A DNA stretch of 31,969 bases, taken from the NCBI GenBank assembly GCA_002368735.1, contig DFEQ01000038.1, positions 1-31,969 of the forward strand, given 5' to 3'. A program made the translations under genes and the position numbers. This stretch comes from Christensenella sp. UBA3798. Lineage in GTDB: Bacteria; Bacillota; Clostridia; Christensenellales; CAG-1252. The notes beneath the pieces were generated by a model, which saw only the letters and a program-made list of their open reading frames with translations, did no database searches and was not told the origin of the DNA. Position 1 is the first letter of the stretch. Every line of letters begins with the position of its first letter. Below are positions 16,658 to 23,299 of this stretch, piece after piece.

Positions 16658-17317
16658 TCAGCCTCCGAAAATTCCGTTCAACAAGTTGCAGAACTTGTCG
16701 AAGCTGTTTTCTTCTTCCACAGTTTGCGCCGCACGCTCGGGAACTACGATTTCAACAAGTTCACCGTTTGAGAGCATGATATAGTTTTCACCGCCGGGAA
16801 GCGAAACGTTTTGTTCGTCTTCCGCAGCGCTTTCACCATTTGCACCTATCGTCAGCTCTTGCTCGGCGCCCGCACTCACGGTATCGATGGTCTTGGACAC
16901 CACGACGGTTTTACTGTTGCTATTGGTACCCACCACCGCAAGCGTCACGGAAATCAAAGCAACGACGGCAACGACGATATAGGCGATGATAAAGCCGAAG
17001 CGCTTCTTGGTCGCGGGCTTTGCTTCCGCGTTATTCTTCTTATGCTTGGCATCCCAGAACTTATCGTAATTGTTCTCCCCATCGGCGATATTCGCCATAT
17101 AGAACCCGTACCTATTCTCGTCCGCTCTTTCCACGCGACTCCTCGTAGCGGGCCTCTCGAGAGAGTTAAAGAGAGAATCACGATAGCTGTCCGAGGTACG
17201 GCTGCGCTGCTCTTCGTAGACACTTTCGTAATCATAACGAGAATAACGATCGTTACGCAATGCGTCGTAATCGTAATTCGCGGTATATCCGTTTCTTTGA
17301 CGTTCGCTTACCATCAT
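16658..17317 (-). CDS. Unrecognised single-pass membrane protein in the ftsL position
   Basis: I do not recognise a family. The first 106 residues are very hydrophilic and rich in Tyr, Arg, Asp and Ser (many RxxYxxY patches). One membrane helix follows (about 107-129, GFIIAYIVVAVVALISVTLAVVG after KKR). The outer part is about 90 acidic residues without the heptad coiled coil expected of FtsL and ends FDKFCNLLNGIFGG. Topology (N-in, C-out) and place between rsmH and the class B PBP match FtsL. It overlaps rsmH by 4 bp and has SD AAGGAG 8 nt before a double ATG. Confidence 0.8.
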   Translation of the reverse strand: MMVSERQRNGYTANYDYDALRNDRYSRYDYESVYEEQRSRTSDSYRDSLFNSLERPATRSRVERADENRYGFYMANIADGENNYDKFWDAKHKKNNAEAKPATKKRFGFIIAYIVVAVVALISVTLAVVGTNSNSKTVVVSKTIDTVSAGAEQELTIGANGESAAEDEQNVSLPGGENYIMLSNGELVEIVVPERAAQTVEEENSFDKFCNLLNGIFGG

Positions 17318-18258
17318 TGTATTCTCTCCTTCTTTATATATTCCTTTTTCTCTACGATCCTGAGCTTTGCACTCTTGGACCTGGGGTTATCGTTTATTTC
17401 CGTTTCACTCGGAAGAATAGGCTTTTTCGTTAATATTTCCACTTCGCTTACTTTGTCGCAAGTACAGATGGGATTTCGCGGCGGGCACACGCAATCGAGC
17501 TCTGCGTATTTGAATGCCTGCTTCACTATCCTATCCTCTAACGAGTGGAAGGTGATGACCGCCATCCTACCGCCCGGTTTTAAGAGCTTGATGGCTCCGA
17601 GCACCGCTTCGTATAAGCCCGACAGCTCTCCGTTCACCTCGATCCTGATGGCTTGGAAGGTGCGTTTTGCGGGATGTGAGCCCGAGTAACGGACCTTTGG
17701 CGGGATGCTTTTTTCAATGATCTCGACGAGCTCGGTCGTTGTTTTCAAGGGAGCGACCGCTCTCTGTTTCACGATGTTCGCGGCGATCTTCTTCGCAAAG
17801 GGTTCTTCGCCGTACTTATAGAGGATATCGGTAAGTTCCCTTTGGGAATAGGTATTTACGACCTTCTCCGCCGTCAGCGCTTCGTCCGAACACATCCTCA
17901 TATCCAAGGGTGCATCAAAGCGATAGGAGAACCCTCTTTCCGGCGTGTCCAGCTGGTAGGAGCTGACGCCGAGGTCCATGAGAATGCCGTCCAATTTCTC
18001 CTCTTCCCACTCCGCGATGGCGTCTTTAAAGTCCTTATGGATGTAGGTGGGCGCGTCGCCGAGTCTCTTTTTGGCAAAGGCGATGGCGTCCTTGTCCTTA
18101 TCCACTGCGTAAAGCTTGCCGCTTGTCAATTTGCCGAGGATGCACTCACTGTGCCCTCCTCCTCCGAGGGTGCAGTCAAGGTAGCTGCCGTTCGGATTGA
18201 TATTCAGCCCTTCGATGACTTCGTCCAGCATCACGGGCACGTGACGGAATTCGCTCAT
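17314..18258 (-). CDS. rsmH: 16S rRNA (cytosine(1402)-N(4))-methyltransferase RsmH (MraW)
   Basis: SAM-dependent methylation of C1402 in 16S rRNA. The N-terminus FRHVPVMLDEVIEGL is typical. The SAM-binding loop is LDCTLGGGGHSECIL. GILMDLGVSSYQLD, ERGFSYRFDAPLDMRM, RTFQAIRIEVNGEL, GGRMAVITFHSLEDRIVK and the C-terminal RSKSAKLRI are all present. 314 aa is normal. Its ATG directly follows the mraZ stop codon. Confidence 0.98.
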   Translation of the reverse strand: MSEFRHVPVMLDEVIEGLNINPNGSYLDCTLGGGGHSECILGKLTSGKLYAVDKDKDAIAFAKKRLGDAPTYIHKDFKDAIAEWEEEKLDGILMDLGVSSYQLDTPERGFSYRFDAPLDMRMCSDEALTAEKVVNTYSQRELTDILYKYGEEPFAKKIAANIVKQRAVAPLKTTTELVEIIEKSIPPKVRYSGSHPAKRTFQAIRIEVNGELSGLYEAVLGAIKLLKPGGRMAVITFHSLEDRIVKQAFKYAELDCVCPPRNPICTCDKVSEVEILTKKPILPSETEINDNPRSKSAKLRIVEKKEYIKKERIQ

Positions 18259-18684
18259 TTACTTCCTCGAAAAGCGGGGTATTTTTTTGTCGGGGAAATC
18301 TTTTTCGAGGGTATCGAAGTAGACGTCTTCCCTCCACACCTCGAGCTTATTGACCATACCGACAAAGACAGCCTCGTCTTTCAGCCCAAAGGCGTCGCGG
18401 AGGCTCTGCGGTATTTGATAGCGGTCCTGAGCGTCGGGAACGAAGGGGTAGAGGTTTGCAAAGATAAGACGATGAGCGGCGTATTCGGGATCGGTCACTT
18501 CCATCTTAGAGTACTTATCGTAGATCTGATCCATCATCGCCTCGGTATAGATGACGAGGTTCTCTTTGTCGCCGATACATATCCAAAGATTATCGCCGAG
18601 AAGCGCTTTTACCTTCGCGGGGATACGGACTCTGCCCTTAGAGTCGATTTGGTATTTATATGTACCGCCGATGATCCCTCTCAA
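18259..18684 (-). CDS. mraZ: Transcriptional regulator MraZ (TTG start)
   Basis: AbrB-fold DNA-binding regulator of the dcw cluster. Two tandem MraZ repeats: GTYKYQIDSKGRVRIPAKVKALLG near the start, and PFVPDAQDRYQIPQSLRDAFGL in the second half. The real start is a TTG at 18684: AAGGAGG ends 8 nt upstream, and the product then begins MRGIIGGTYKY, matching the family (141 aa). Starting further upstream (18723 or 18828) would translate the SD, the MraZ repeats and A/T-rich promoter DNA. It is the first gene of the cluster, with GTGG repeats upstream suggesting autoregulation. Confidence 0.95.
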   Translation of the reverse strand: MRGIIGGTYKYQIDSKGRVRIPAKVKALLGDNLWICIGDKENLVIYTEAMMDQIYDKYSKMEVTDPEYAAHRLIFANLYPFVPDAQDRYQIPQSLRDAFGLKDEAVFVGMVNKLEVWREDVYFDTLEKDFPDKKIPRFSRK

Positions 18685-18712
18685 ACGACTATACCTCCTT
18701 GTCCATATAATA

Positions 18713-18737
18713 CCACTTTTCATCCACTTTCGTCCAC
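18713..18737 (-). promoter_or_regulatory. MraZ-binding repeats (three GTGG boxes)
   Basis: On the minus strand GTGGACGAAA, GTGGATGAAAA and GTGG follow each other with 10 and 11 bp periods, 29-54 bp before the mraZ TTG. Short direct repeats of this kind, one helical turn apart, are the known MraZ operators in several bacteria. Confidence 0.75.
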
Positions 18738-18761
18738 TATTTTTTAAAAATTTCAATAAAA

Positions 18762-18789
18762 AATCTATAAATAATACATATTGTGTCAA
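18762..18789 (-). promoter_or_regulatory. SigA promoter of mraZ/dcw cluster
   Basis: Consensus TTGACA (18784-18789), 16-bp spacer, TAGATT (18762-18767) on the minus strand. The predicted start is about 18755, upstream of the MraZ repeats. The spacer contains an NrdR-like site. Confidence 0.65.
18771..18786 (-). promoter_or_regulatory. NrdR-like box 2 in the mraZ promoter spacer
   Basis: ACACAATATGTATTAT matches the palindromic NrdR box ACACAATATATTGTGT at 12 of 16 positions, with the first nine identical. Its centre is 33 bp from box 1, three helical turns. It overlaps the -35 by 3 bp. Confidence 0.5.
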
Positions 18790-18803
18790 TGTGTGAAATT
18801 TAA

Positions 18804-18819
18804 ACACAATATATTGTGG
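18804..18819 (-). promoter_or_regulatory. NrdR-like box 1 upstream of the mraZ -35
   Basis: On the plus strand ACACAATATATTGTGG contains the perfect 14-bp palindrome CACAATA/TATTGTG, a near-complete match to the NrdR-box consensus. No plus-strand gene is nearby, so mraZ is the only sensible target. Confidence 0.65.
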
Positions 18820-18834
18820 TTTTAGCACTAAAAC
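18819..18834. repeat. 16-bp palindrome, possible operator
   Basis: GTTTTAG-CA-CTAAAAC, a perfect 7-bp inverted repeat with 2-bp centre, directly abuts NrdR-like box 1 upstream of the mraZ promoter. No T run follows, so it is unlikely to be a terminator. Binding protein unknown. Confidence 0.5.
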
Positions 18835-18871
18835 TCAGTGGATATTTTTTTGTCGATAATCAAAAAATAGC

Positions 18872-18897
18872 AAAAAAAGAGAGGGGCTACCCCCTCT
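18872..18897 (-). terminator. Intrinsic terminator after the metallophosphoesterase gene
   Basis: 7-bp stem AGAGGGG/CCCCTCT with a 4-nt loop followed by CTTTTTTT on the minus strand, 62 bp after the stop codon and upstream of the mraZ promoter region. Confidence 0.88.
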
Positions 18898-18904
18898 TTA
18901 TCGG

Positions 18905-18932
18905 GCGTCTACAGGCAAAAATCCTGTGACGC
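18905..18932 (-). repeat. Stem-loop between the phosphoesterase stop codon and its terminator
   Basis: GCGTCACAGG pairs with CCTGT-A-GACGC: ten base pairs with a single bulged A and a 7-nt A/T loop. No T run follows, so it is not itself a terminator. It could protect the mRNA 3' end. Confidence 0.5.
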
Positions 18933-18959
18933 AACTGTAAAATGGTCAAAAGTGGCGAT

Positions 18960-19643
18960 TTAGTTCACGACCTCCACAAGAGAAAAATCGACGAGGTCGC
19001 AACTGGTCAAAAGATAGTTGGTCTTATCTAAGTATATCTTCCTTTTCGCATAGACGTTGCCGTGCAAATGCCCGTAGACTACGGTCTCCACCTCATACTT
19101 TTTAAAGAGCTCGGTAACGGGGGTGGAGGCAAACGTCAAGTCAAAAGGCGGGTAATGCGTCATGCCGACGACCACGTCGCCTGCCCTGCGCTCCTTTGCC
19201 ATCGCCGCCAAAGAGAGTTCCAAACGAATGACTTCCCTATCATATATTTTTTTATCTTCCGCTTCTGCCCCGTCCATCGTCCAACCGCGACTTCCGCAGA
19301 AAAGATAGTTCCCGATACGCACGACGTCGTTTTGAAGGGCATAGACGCCTTCGGGAAGGATGGCGCGAACCTTGGAGATAGACTGCCACCAATAATCGTG
19401 ATTGCCCCTGAGTATCACCTTTTTACCGGGGAGTGCCGCGATCTCGGCGATGTCGTCCTTTGCCTCTTCGTTGGTCATCGCCCACGAAAGATCGCCGGCA
19501 AGGAGCACGACGTCGTCCTGCTTGACCTTTTCCAGCCAATCCTTCTTTATCTTTTCAAAATGCCCTTCCCACTTCTTGCCGAAGACGTCCATAGGCTTGT
19601 CCACGCAGGTGCCGAGGTGAAGGTCGGAAATCGAGAATATCAT
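18960..19643 (-). CDS. Calcineurin-like metallophosphoesterase
   Basis: Dinuclear-metal phosphohydrolase of unknown substrate. Motifs in order: SDLHLG (D7, H9), LAGDLSWAM, RGNHDYWWQSI, VVGMTHYPP and YGHLHG, i.e. the full D-x-H/GD/GNHD/H/GHxH set. 227 aa, no signal peptide or membrane helix, so cytoplasmic. Clostridial proteins of this size and motif spelling are usually annotated only as predicted phosphohydrolases. No Shine-Dalgarno is visible before the ATG. It is followed by a stem-loop and a terminator. Confidence 0.9.
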   Translation of the reverse strand: MIFSISDLHLGTCVDKPMDVFGKKWEGHFEKIKKDWLEKVKQDDVVLLAGDLSWAMTNEEAKDDIAEIAALPGKKVILRGNHDYWWQSISKVRAILPEGVYALQNDVVRIGNYLFCGSRGWTMDGAEAEDKKIYDREVIRLELSLAAMAKERRAGDVVVGMTHYPPFDLTFASTPVTELFKKYEVETVVYGHLHGNVYAKRKIYLDKTNYLLTSCDLVDFSLVEVVN

Positions 19644-19659
19644 AGTTATATAGTAGCAT

Positions 19660-19701
19660 AACCCGCGCGCGTTTTCAAGATATTTGACACGAACGCGGGT
19701 T
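19660..19701. repeat. Inverted repeat between the Cys-containing protein gene and the phosphoesterase gene
   Basis: AACCCGCG and CGCGGGTT, 8 bp perfect, 26-nt loop. It follows the stop codon of the upstream gene by 10 bp but has no T run, so it is at best a weak terminator or processing site. Confidence 0.45.
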
Positions 19702-19711
19702 ATTTATAAGG

Positions 19712-20344
19712 TCACCTCGGGAAGAGCGGCAGATCGAAGAAGCCTTCGCAGATCTCTTCCTGATACTCTTGACAAGGGGGTATGTAGCAATAGCCGTAAG
19801 AAGGCACCAAGAGCTCTACGTCCATCACCACCTTCAAGATGACCGTCACGCAAAGGGTAATGGTGAACTGCCCGTCCCCACTGTAACTCCCTTCCGCCGA
19901 TACGGCGTTGACGACGGCAACTATCTCGTAGGGAATGACCGAAGGTTCGGGCACGCGCAAGATGACGTCGCGCGTGATGGTGAAACTGCCCGTTCCCATC
20001 GCTTGCACCCCGTTTGCATCCACGAAATTGACCTGCATCGGGATAGCCACGTTGCATTGCACCCTGCTACATCCCGGCGTTTCGGTCGTGGGGGTCACCA
20101 CGAGGTCGGATATCATACCGACCGCAGAGGAGCTGCGTGCGCTCACGAAGCTAAAGGGTTCGGCAACGTCGGCGGGGACGGTACTGTCCAAAGTCAACGT
20201 TTGGTCGCTCAGCGTTTCCTGTTTGATGCAAGCGTCAAAGACCTTCTTGACTTCGATACAAACCTTTTCGCAAAGTCCGTTCGCGGCATTTCCGACGATA
20301 GGTCCGGGCATGCGGTCGGGACGAACGTTATTTGAAAATGACAT
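19712..20344 (-). CDS. Conserved Cys-containing protein, possible spore-surface protein
   Basis: Function not known. The 210 residues resemble a clostridial group of secreted-looking or spore-associated proteins with a KVCIEVKKVFDACIKQETL start and an LLVPSYGYCYIPPCQEYQEEICEGFFDLPLFP end. About ten Cys, no signal peptide, no membrane helix. The middle is beta-rich with a repeated pattern: GSFTITRDVILRV and GQFTITLCVTVILKV. SD AAGGAGG is strong but can be folded into a hairpin by sequence further upstream. A SigK-like promoter lies in the 61-bp gap after engB, which supports a late mother-cell (coat) role by inference. Confidence 0.75.
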   Translation of the reverse strand: MSFSNNVRPDRMPGPIVGNAANGLCEKVCIEVKKVFDACIKQETLSDQTLTLDSTVPADVAEPFSFVSARSSSAVGMISDLVVTPTTETPGCSRVQCNVAIPMQVNFVDANGVQAMGTGSFTITRDVILRVPEPSVIPYEIVAVVNAVSAEGSYSGDGQFTITLCVTVILKVVMDVELLVPSYGYCYIPPCQEYQEEICEGFFDLPLFPR

Positions 20345-20351
20345 AATAAAA

Positions 20352-20394
20352 CCTCCTTTTCATATTCACTACCGAATTATATGAAAAAAGGAGG
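20352..20394 (-). promoter_or_regulatory. Hairpin masking the SD of the Cys-containing protein gene
   Basis: On the minus strand CCTCC-TTTTTT-CATAT (20379-20394) pairs with ATATG-AAAA-GGAGG (20352-20365): 14 base pairs with a two-base bulge and a 13-nt loop. The 3' arm contains the SD. A transcript starting at the predicted promoter (about 20368) would lack the 5' arm, whereas read-through RNA from engB would contain it. Confidence 0.6.
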
Positions 20395-20403
20395 ATAAAG
20401 GTG
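20375..20403 (-). promoter_or_regulatory. SigK-like promoter of the Cys-containing protein gene
   Basis: CACC (20400-20403), 16-bp spacer, CATATAATT (20375-20383) on the minus strand. The SigK consensus is mACm, N16, CATAnnnTA, with one mismatch here at the last base. The same stretch holds a TATAAT without a SigA -35, so SigA use cannot be excluded. Confidence 0.5.
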
Positions 20404-20405
20404 CG

Positions 20406-20984
20406 TTAGATGCGCTCGGATATAGCCGAGAGGACAGCGTCGCGCCCCGCTCCGGACAAGGAGGAAACGAGGAGCACGCTTTCGGGAGAACGGTTAAAGC
20501 CCTTTGCAATGAGTTTCACTGCCTCTTTGCACGCCGATTTGGATAGTTTATCCGCCTTGGTCGCAACGAGGACGTAAGGGATGTCGTAATAGTCGAAATA
20601 TGAGGCAAGCTGCAGGTCAAGCTCGGTAGGCTCGCGGCGCACGTCAACGACCAGGAAGACGAACTTCAGGCGCTCGCTCTTTTGCAGATAAAACTCGATG
20701 AGCCCCTTCCAGGAATCGCGCTCTTTATCGGTCACCTTGGCATAGCCGTACCCCGGAAGATCCACAAGATAGAACTCCCCGCCGTTGACGGAGAAATAGT
20801 TCAGCATACGCGTCCTGCCCGGTTCGGAGGAGGAACGCGCAAGCTTCTTTCTATTCGTCAGCATATTGATAAAGGAGCTCTTGCCCACGTTAGACCTGCC
20901 GGCGATAGCGATCTCGGGGGCATTGCCCTCAAAGAGTTTTTTGGAGACGACGCTCGTCACGTATTCCGCCGTCTTGATGATCAT
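20406..20984 (-). CDS. engB: Ribosome biogenesis GTPase EngB/YsxC
   Basis: Small TRAFAC GTPase needed for 50S subunit assembly. G1 is AGRSNVGKSS (about 28-37), G3 DLPGYGYAK, G4 ATKADKLS and a G5-like SSLSGAG; 192 aa is normal. The ATG overlaps the lon stop by 4 bp (translational coupling). The lon-engB pair is a widespread Firmicute arrangement. Confidence 0.97.
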   Translation of the reverse strand: MIIKTAEYVTSVVSKKLFEGNAPEIAIAGRSNVGKSSFINMLTNRKKLARSSSEPGRTRMLNYFSVNGGEFYLVDLPGYGYAKVTDKERDSWKGLIEFYLQKSERLKFVFLVVDVRREPTELDLQLASYFDYYDIPYVLVATKADKLSKSACKEAVKLIAKGFNRSPESVLLVSSLSGAGRDAVLSAISERI

Positions 20985-23278
20985 AGGTCAAGCAAGAGTT
21001 TATAAACCTCTTCTACGCGCTCCACAAAGGTGAAATGCATCTTTTCGCGCAGAGCTTCGGGGATATCCGCGACGTCCTTTTGGTTTTCAAGAGGTAGAAT
21101 GACTTTGGTAATGCCGCTTCTGAGCGCCGCTACACACTTTTCCTTCACGCCACCGATGGCAATGACGCGGCCGACGAGGGAAAGCTCGCCCGTGATGGCA
21201 ACGTCGCCCTTTACGGGCTTATCGGTCAGCGCAGAGAGTATAGCGGTAGAGATGGCGCAACCCGCTGAAGGGCCGTCCTTGGGGACAGCGCCGTCGGGGA
21301 AATGCACGTGCAGATCTTTCTCGGAAAGGTCAACGTCTTTCCCAAGGACCTTGGCGGCATATTCGCGCGCGTTCGTCAGGGCGATCTCAACCGATTCCTT
21401 CATTACGTTTCCGAGGTTACCGGTCACGATCTTTTTATCCTTGCCCGCCAGAACGAGGGCTTCCACGTCCAATAGTTCACCGCCGTTCTCCGTCCAGGCG
21501 AGACCGTGCACGACGCCCACTCTATCTTGTAAGGTAGCGTCCGAATCGGGGAACTTGGGAACGCCGAGATACTTCTCTATGTCGGCGCCGTCCACGACGA
21601 CCTTTTCCCCTTTCTCCACCACCACGACGGCGGCTTTACGCAGCACCTTGCCAAGCAGTTGCTCCAGGCGGCGTACGCCCGCTTCCCGCGTGTAAAAGCG
21701 GATGATCTTATCGATGGCGGCGTCCGTTATCTCCACCTGCTCGGAGGATAAACAGTAATTCTTCATCTGCTTGGGTGTCAAAAACCTGACCGCTATCAGA
21801 TGCTTCTCCTCAGGCAGATAACTGCCGAGTTCGATGATCTCCATACGGTCGAGGAGAGGTCTGGACATCGTTTGCAAGGTATTCGCCGTGGTGATAAACA
21901 TGACCTTGGAGAGGTCGAAGGGTAGATCGATATAGTGGTCCTGATAGGTGGAATTCTGCGCAGGGTCCAATACCTCGAGGAGAGCGTTGGATGGGTCGCC
22001 CTTATAGTCGGCGCCCAGCTTGTCTATCTCATCCAAGAGGAACAAGGGGTTCGCTGTCCCCGCCTTCTTGATCCCTGCGATGATCCTGCCCGGCATAGAG
22101 CCTATATAGGTGCGGCGATGACCGCGTATCTCCGCTTCGTCATGCACGCCGCCAAGGCTGGCGCGAACGTACTCACGCCCGAGAGCGCGCGCAATGGAGG
22201 CGGCGATAGAAGTCTTTCCCACACCGGGAGGTCCGACGAGGCAAAGGATATTGGTCACGTTGCCCTCGCTGAGGTTGTGAACGGCGAGGTATTCGATGAT
22301 GCGGTCCTTGACCTCTCGGATGCCGTAATGGTCGGCGTCGAGTATCTCGCGCGCGCGTTTGATATCGCGGTTTTCTTCGCTGTACTTGCCCCAAGGAAGG
22401 GCGAGCACTGTGTCGATGTAGTTTTTGCACACGAAACTCTCGGGGCTCCCCGTCTGGAGCGAGAGCATCTTATTGAGCTCACGCGTCAGCTTATCCTTGA
22501 CCTCTTCGGGGGCTTTGAGTTCCTCTATGGCAAGCTCGTAACGATTGCGCTCGTCCTCACTGCCGAAGAGCTCTTCGTTGATGACCTTTAGCTCCTCTCT
22601 GAGATAATACTCGCGCTGCCCCTTCTCGATATTCTCCTGTATCTTCTTCTCTATCTCCTCACGCACTTTATGCTGGTCCAGCTGAACGCCGATAGCTACG
22701 GCAAGATGCTCGAGCCGAGCGGAAAGCTTGTCTGTATAGAACAGGAGGTTGGTATCCACGTTTTTAAACGCGGGAGAGAAGGAATTGATCCAGCGATCGG
22801 GGTCCTCGGTATAGAAAGGAGGTATCTCGGAATACACCTTATCCGACGTTTCTCCCGAAGCAAGCCGCTTCAAAGAAGCGGATATCATATTCGCATATAC
22901 GGCGACGGTATCTTCGTCGCAGTCCTTTTCATAGGGATAGGAGATAAGTTTGGCGTAATGAACGTTATTCGAGACGGTAACGTCAGATAGTTTGACGCGC
23001 ATCATCGCTCTGCCGACGACGGTGATGACGTTATCTTTCTCCTTGGTGTAGTGGATCATCACCATCGTGCCGATGAGCGAGCCGTTTGGCAGACTGTCGG
23101 TCGTGGCGATAGTGGCACCGTGCACGAAAATAGAAGAATACAAGTCAAGAAAGACGTTCCTATCAATATTGATGGCAACGTCCGTATCGGGAAGGATCGC
23201 CTTGGTGAATCCCACCAAGACCGGATAAAGGTCTTTCAGTGAGATTTGCTCGCTTAAAGCGCCGTCTGTTTCGTTCAT
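20981..23278 (-). CDS. lon: ATP-dependent protease Lon (LonA)
   Basis: Cytosolic AAA+ serine protease degrading misfolded and regulatory proteins. The N-terminal substrate domain (about 15-200) and a coiled-coil stretch lead to the AAA module with Walker A GPPGVGKT (349-356) and Walker B FLLDEIDK (413-420). The proteolytic domain carries the Ser-Lys dyad: S671 in KDGPSAGCAIS and K712 in IGGVKEK. It has the LonA layout, without the LonB membrane insert. It follows clpX by 21 bp. Confidence 0.97.
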   Translation of the reverse strand: MNETDGALSEQISLKDLYPVLVGFTKAILPDTDVAINIDRNVFLDLYSSIFVHGATIATTDSLPNGSLIGTMVMIHYTKEKDNVITVVGRAMMRVKLSDVTVSNNVHYAKLISYPYEKDCDEDTVAVYANMISASLKRLASGETSDKVYSEIPPFYTEDPDRWINSFSPAFKNVDTNLLFYTDKLSARLEHLAVAIGVQLDQHKVREEIEKKIQENIEKGQREYYLREELKVINEELFGSEDERNRYELAIEELKAPEEVKDKLTRELNKMLSLQTGSPESFVCKNYIDTVLALPWGKYSEENRDIKRAREILDADHYGIREVKDRIIEYLAVHNLSEGNVTNILCLVGPPGVGKTSIAASIARALGREYVRASLGGVHDEAEIRGHRRTYIGSMPGRIIAGIKKAGTANPLFLLDEIDKLGADYKGDPSNALLEVLDPAQNSTYQDHYIDLPFDLSKVMFITTANTLQTMSRPLLDRMEIIELGSYLPEEKHLIAVRFLTPKQMKNYCLSSEQVEITDAAIDKIIRFYTREAGVRRLEQLLGKVLRKAAVVVVEKGEKVVVDGADIEKYLGVPKFPDSDATLQDRVGVVHGLAWTENGGELLDVEALVLAGKDKKIVTGNLGNVMKESVEIALTNAREYAAKVLGKDVDLSEKDLHVHFPDGAVPKDGPSAGCAISTAILSALTDKPVKGDVAITGELSLVGRVIAIGGVKEKCVAALRSGITKVILPLENQKDVADIPEALREKMHFTFVERVEEVYKLLLDL

Positions 23279-23299
23279 CTTAGGTACTCCAAAAAAAAT

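Noticed and set aside
18821..18840. TTAGCACT resembling half of a CIRCE (HrcA) operator
   Set aside because: The second half GAGTGCTAA at the required 9-bp spacing is missing; the sequence is better described by the GTTTTAG/CTAAAAC palindrome.
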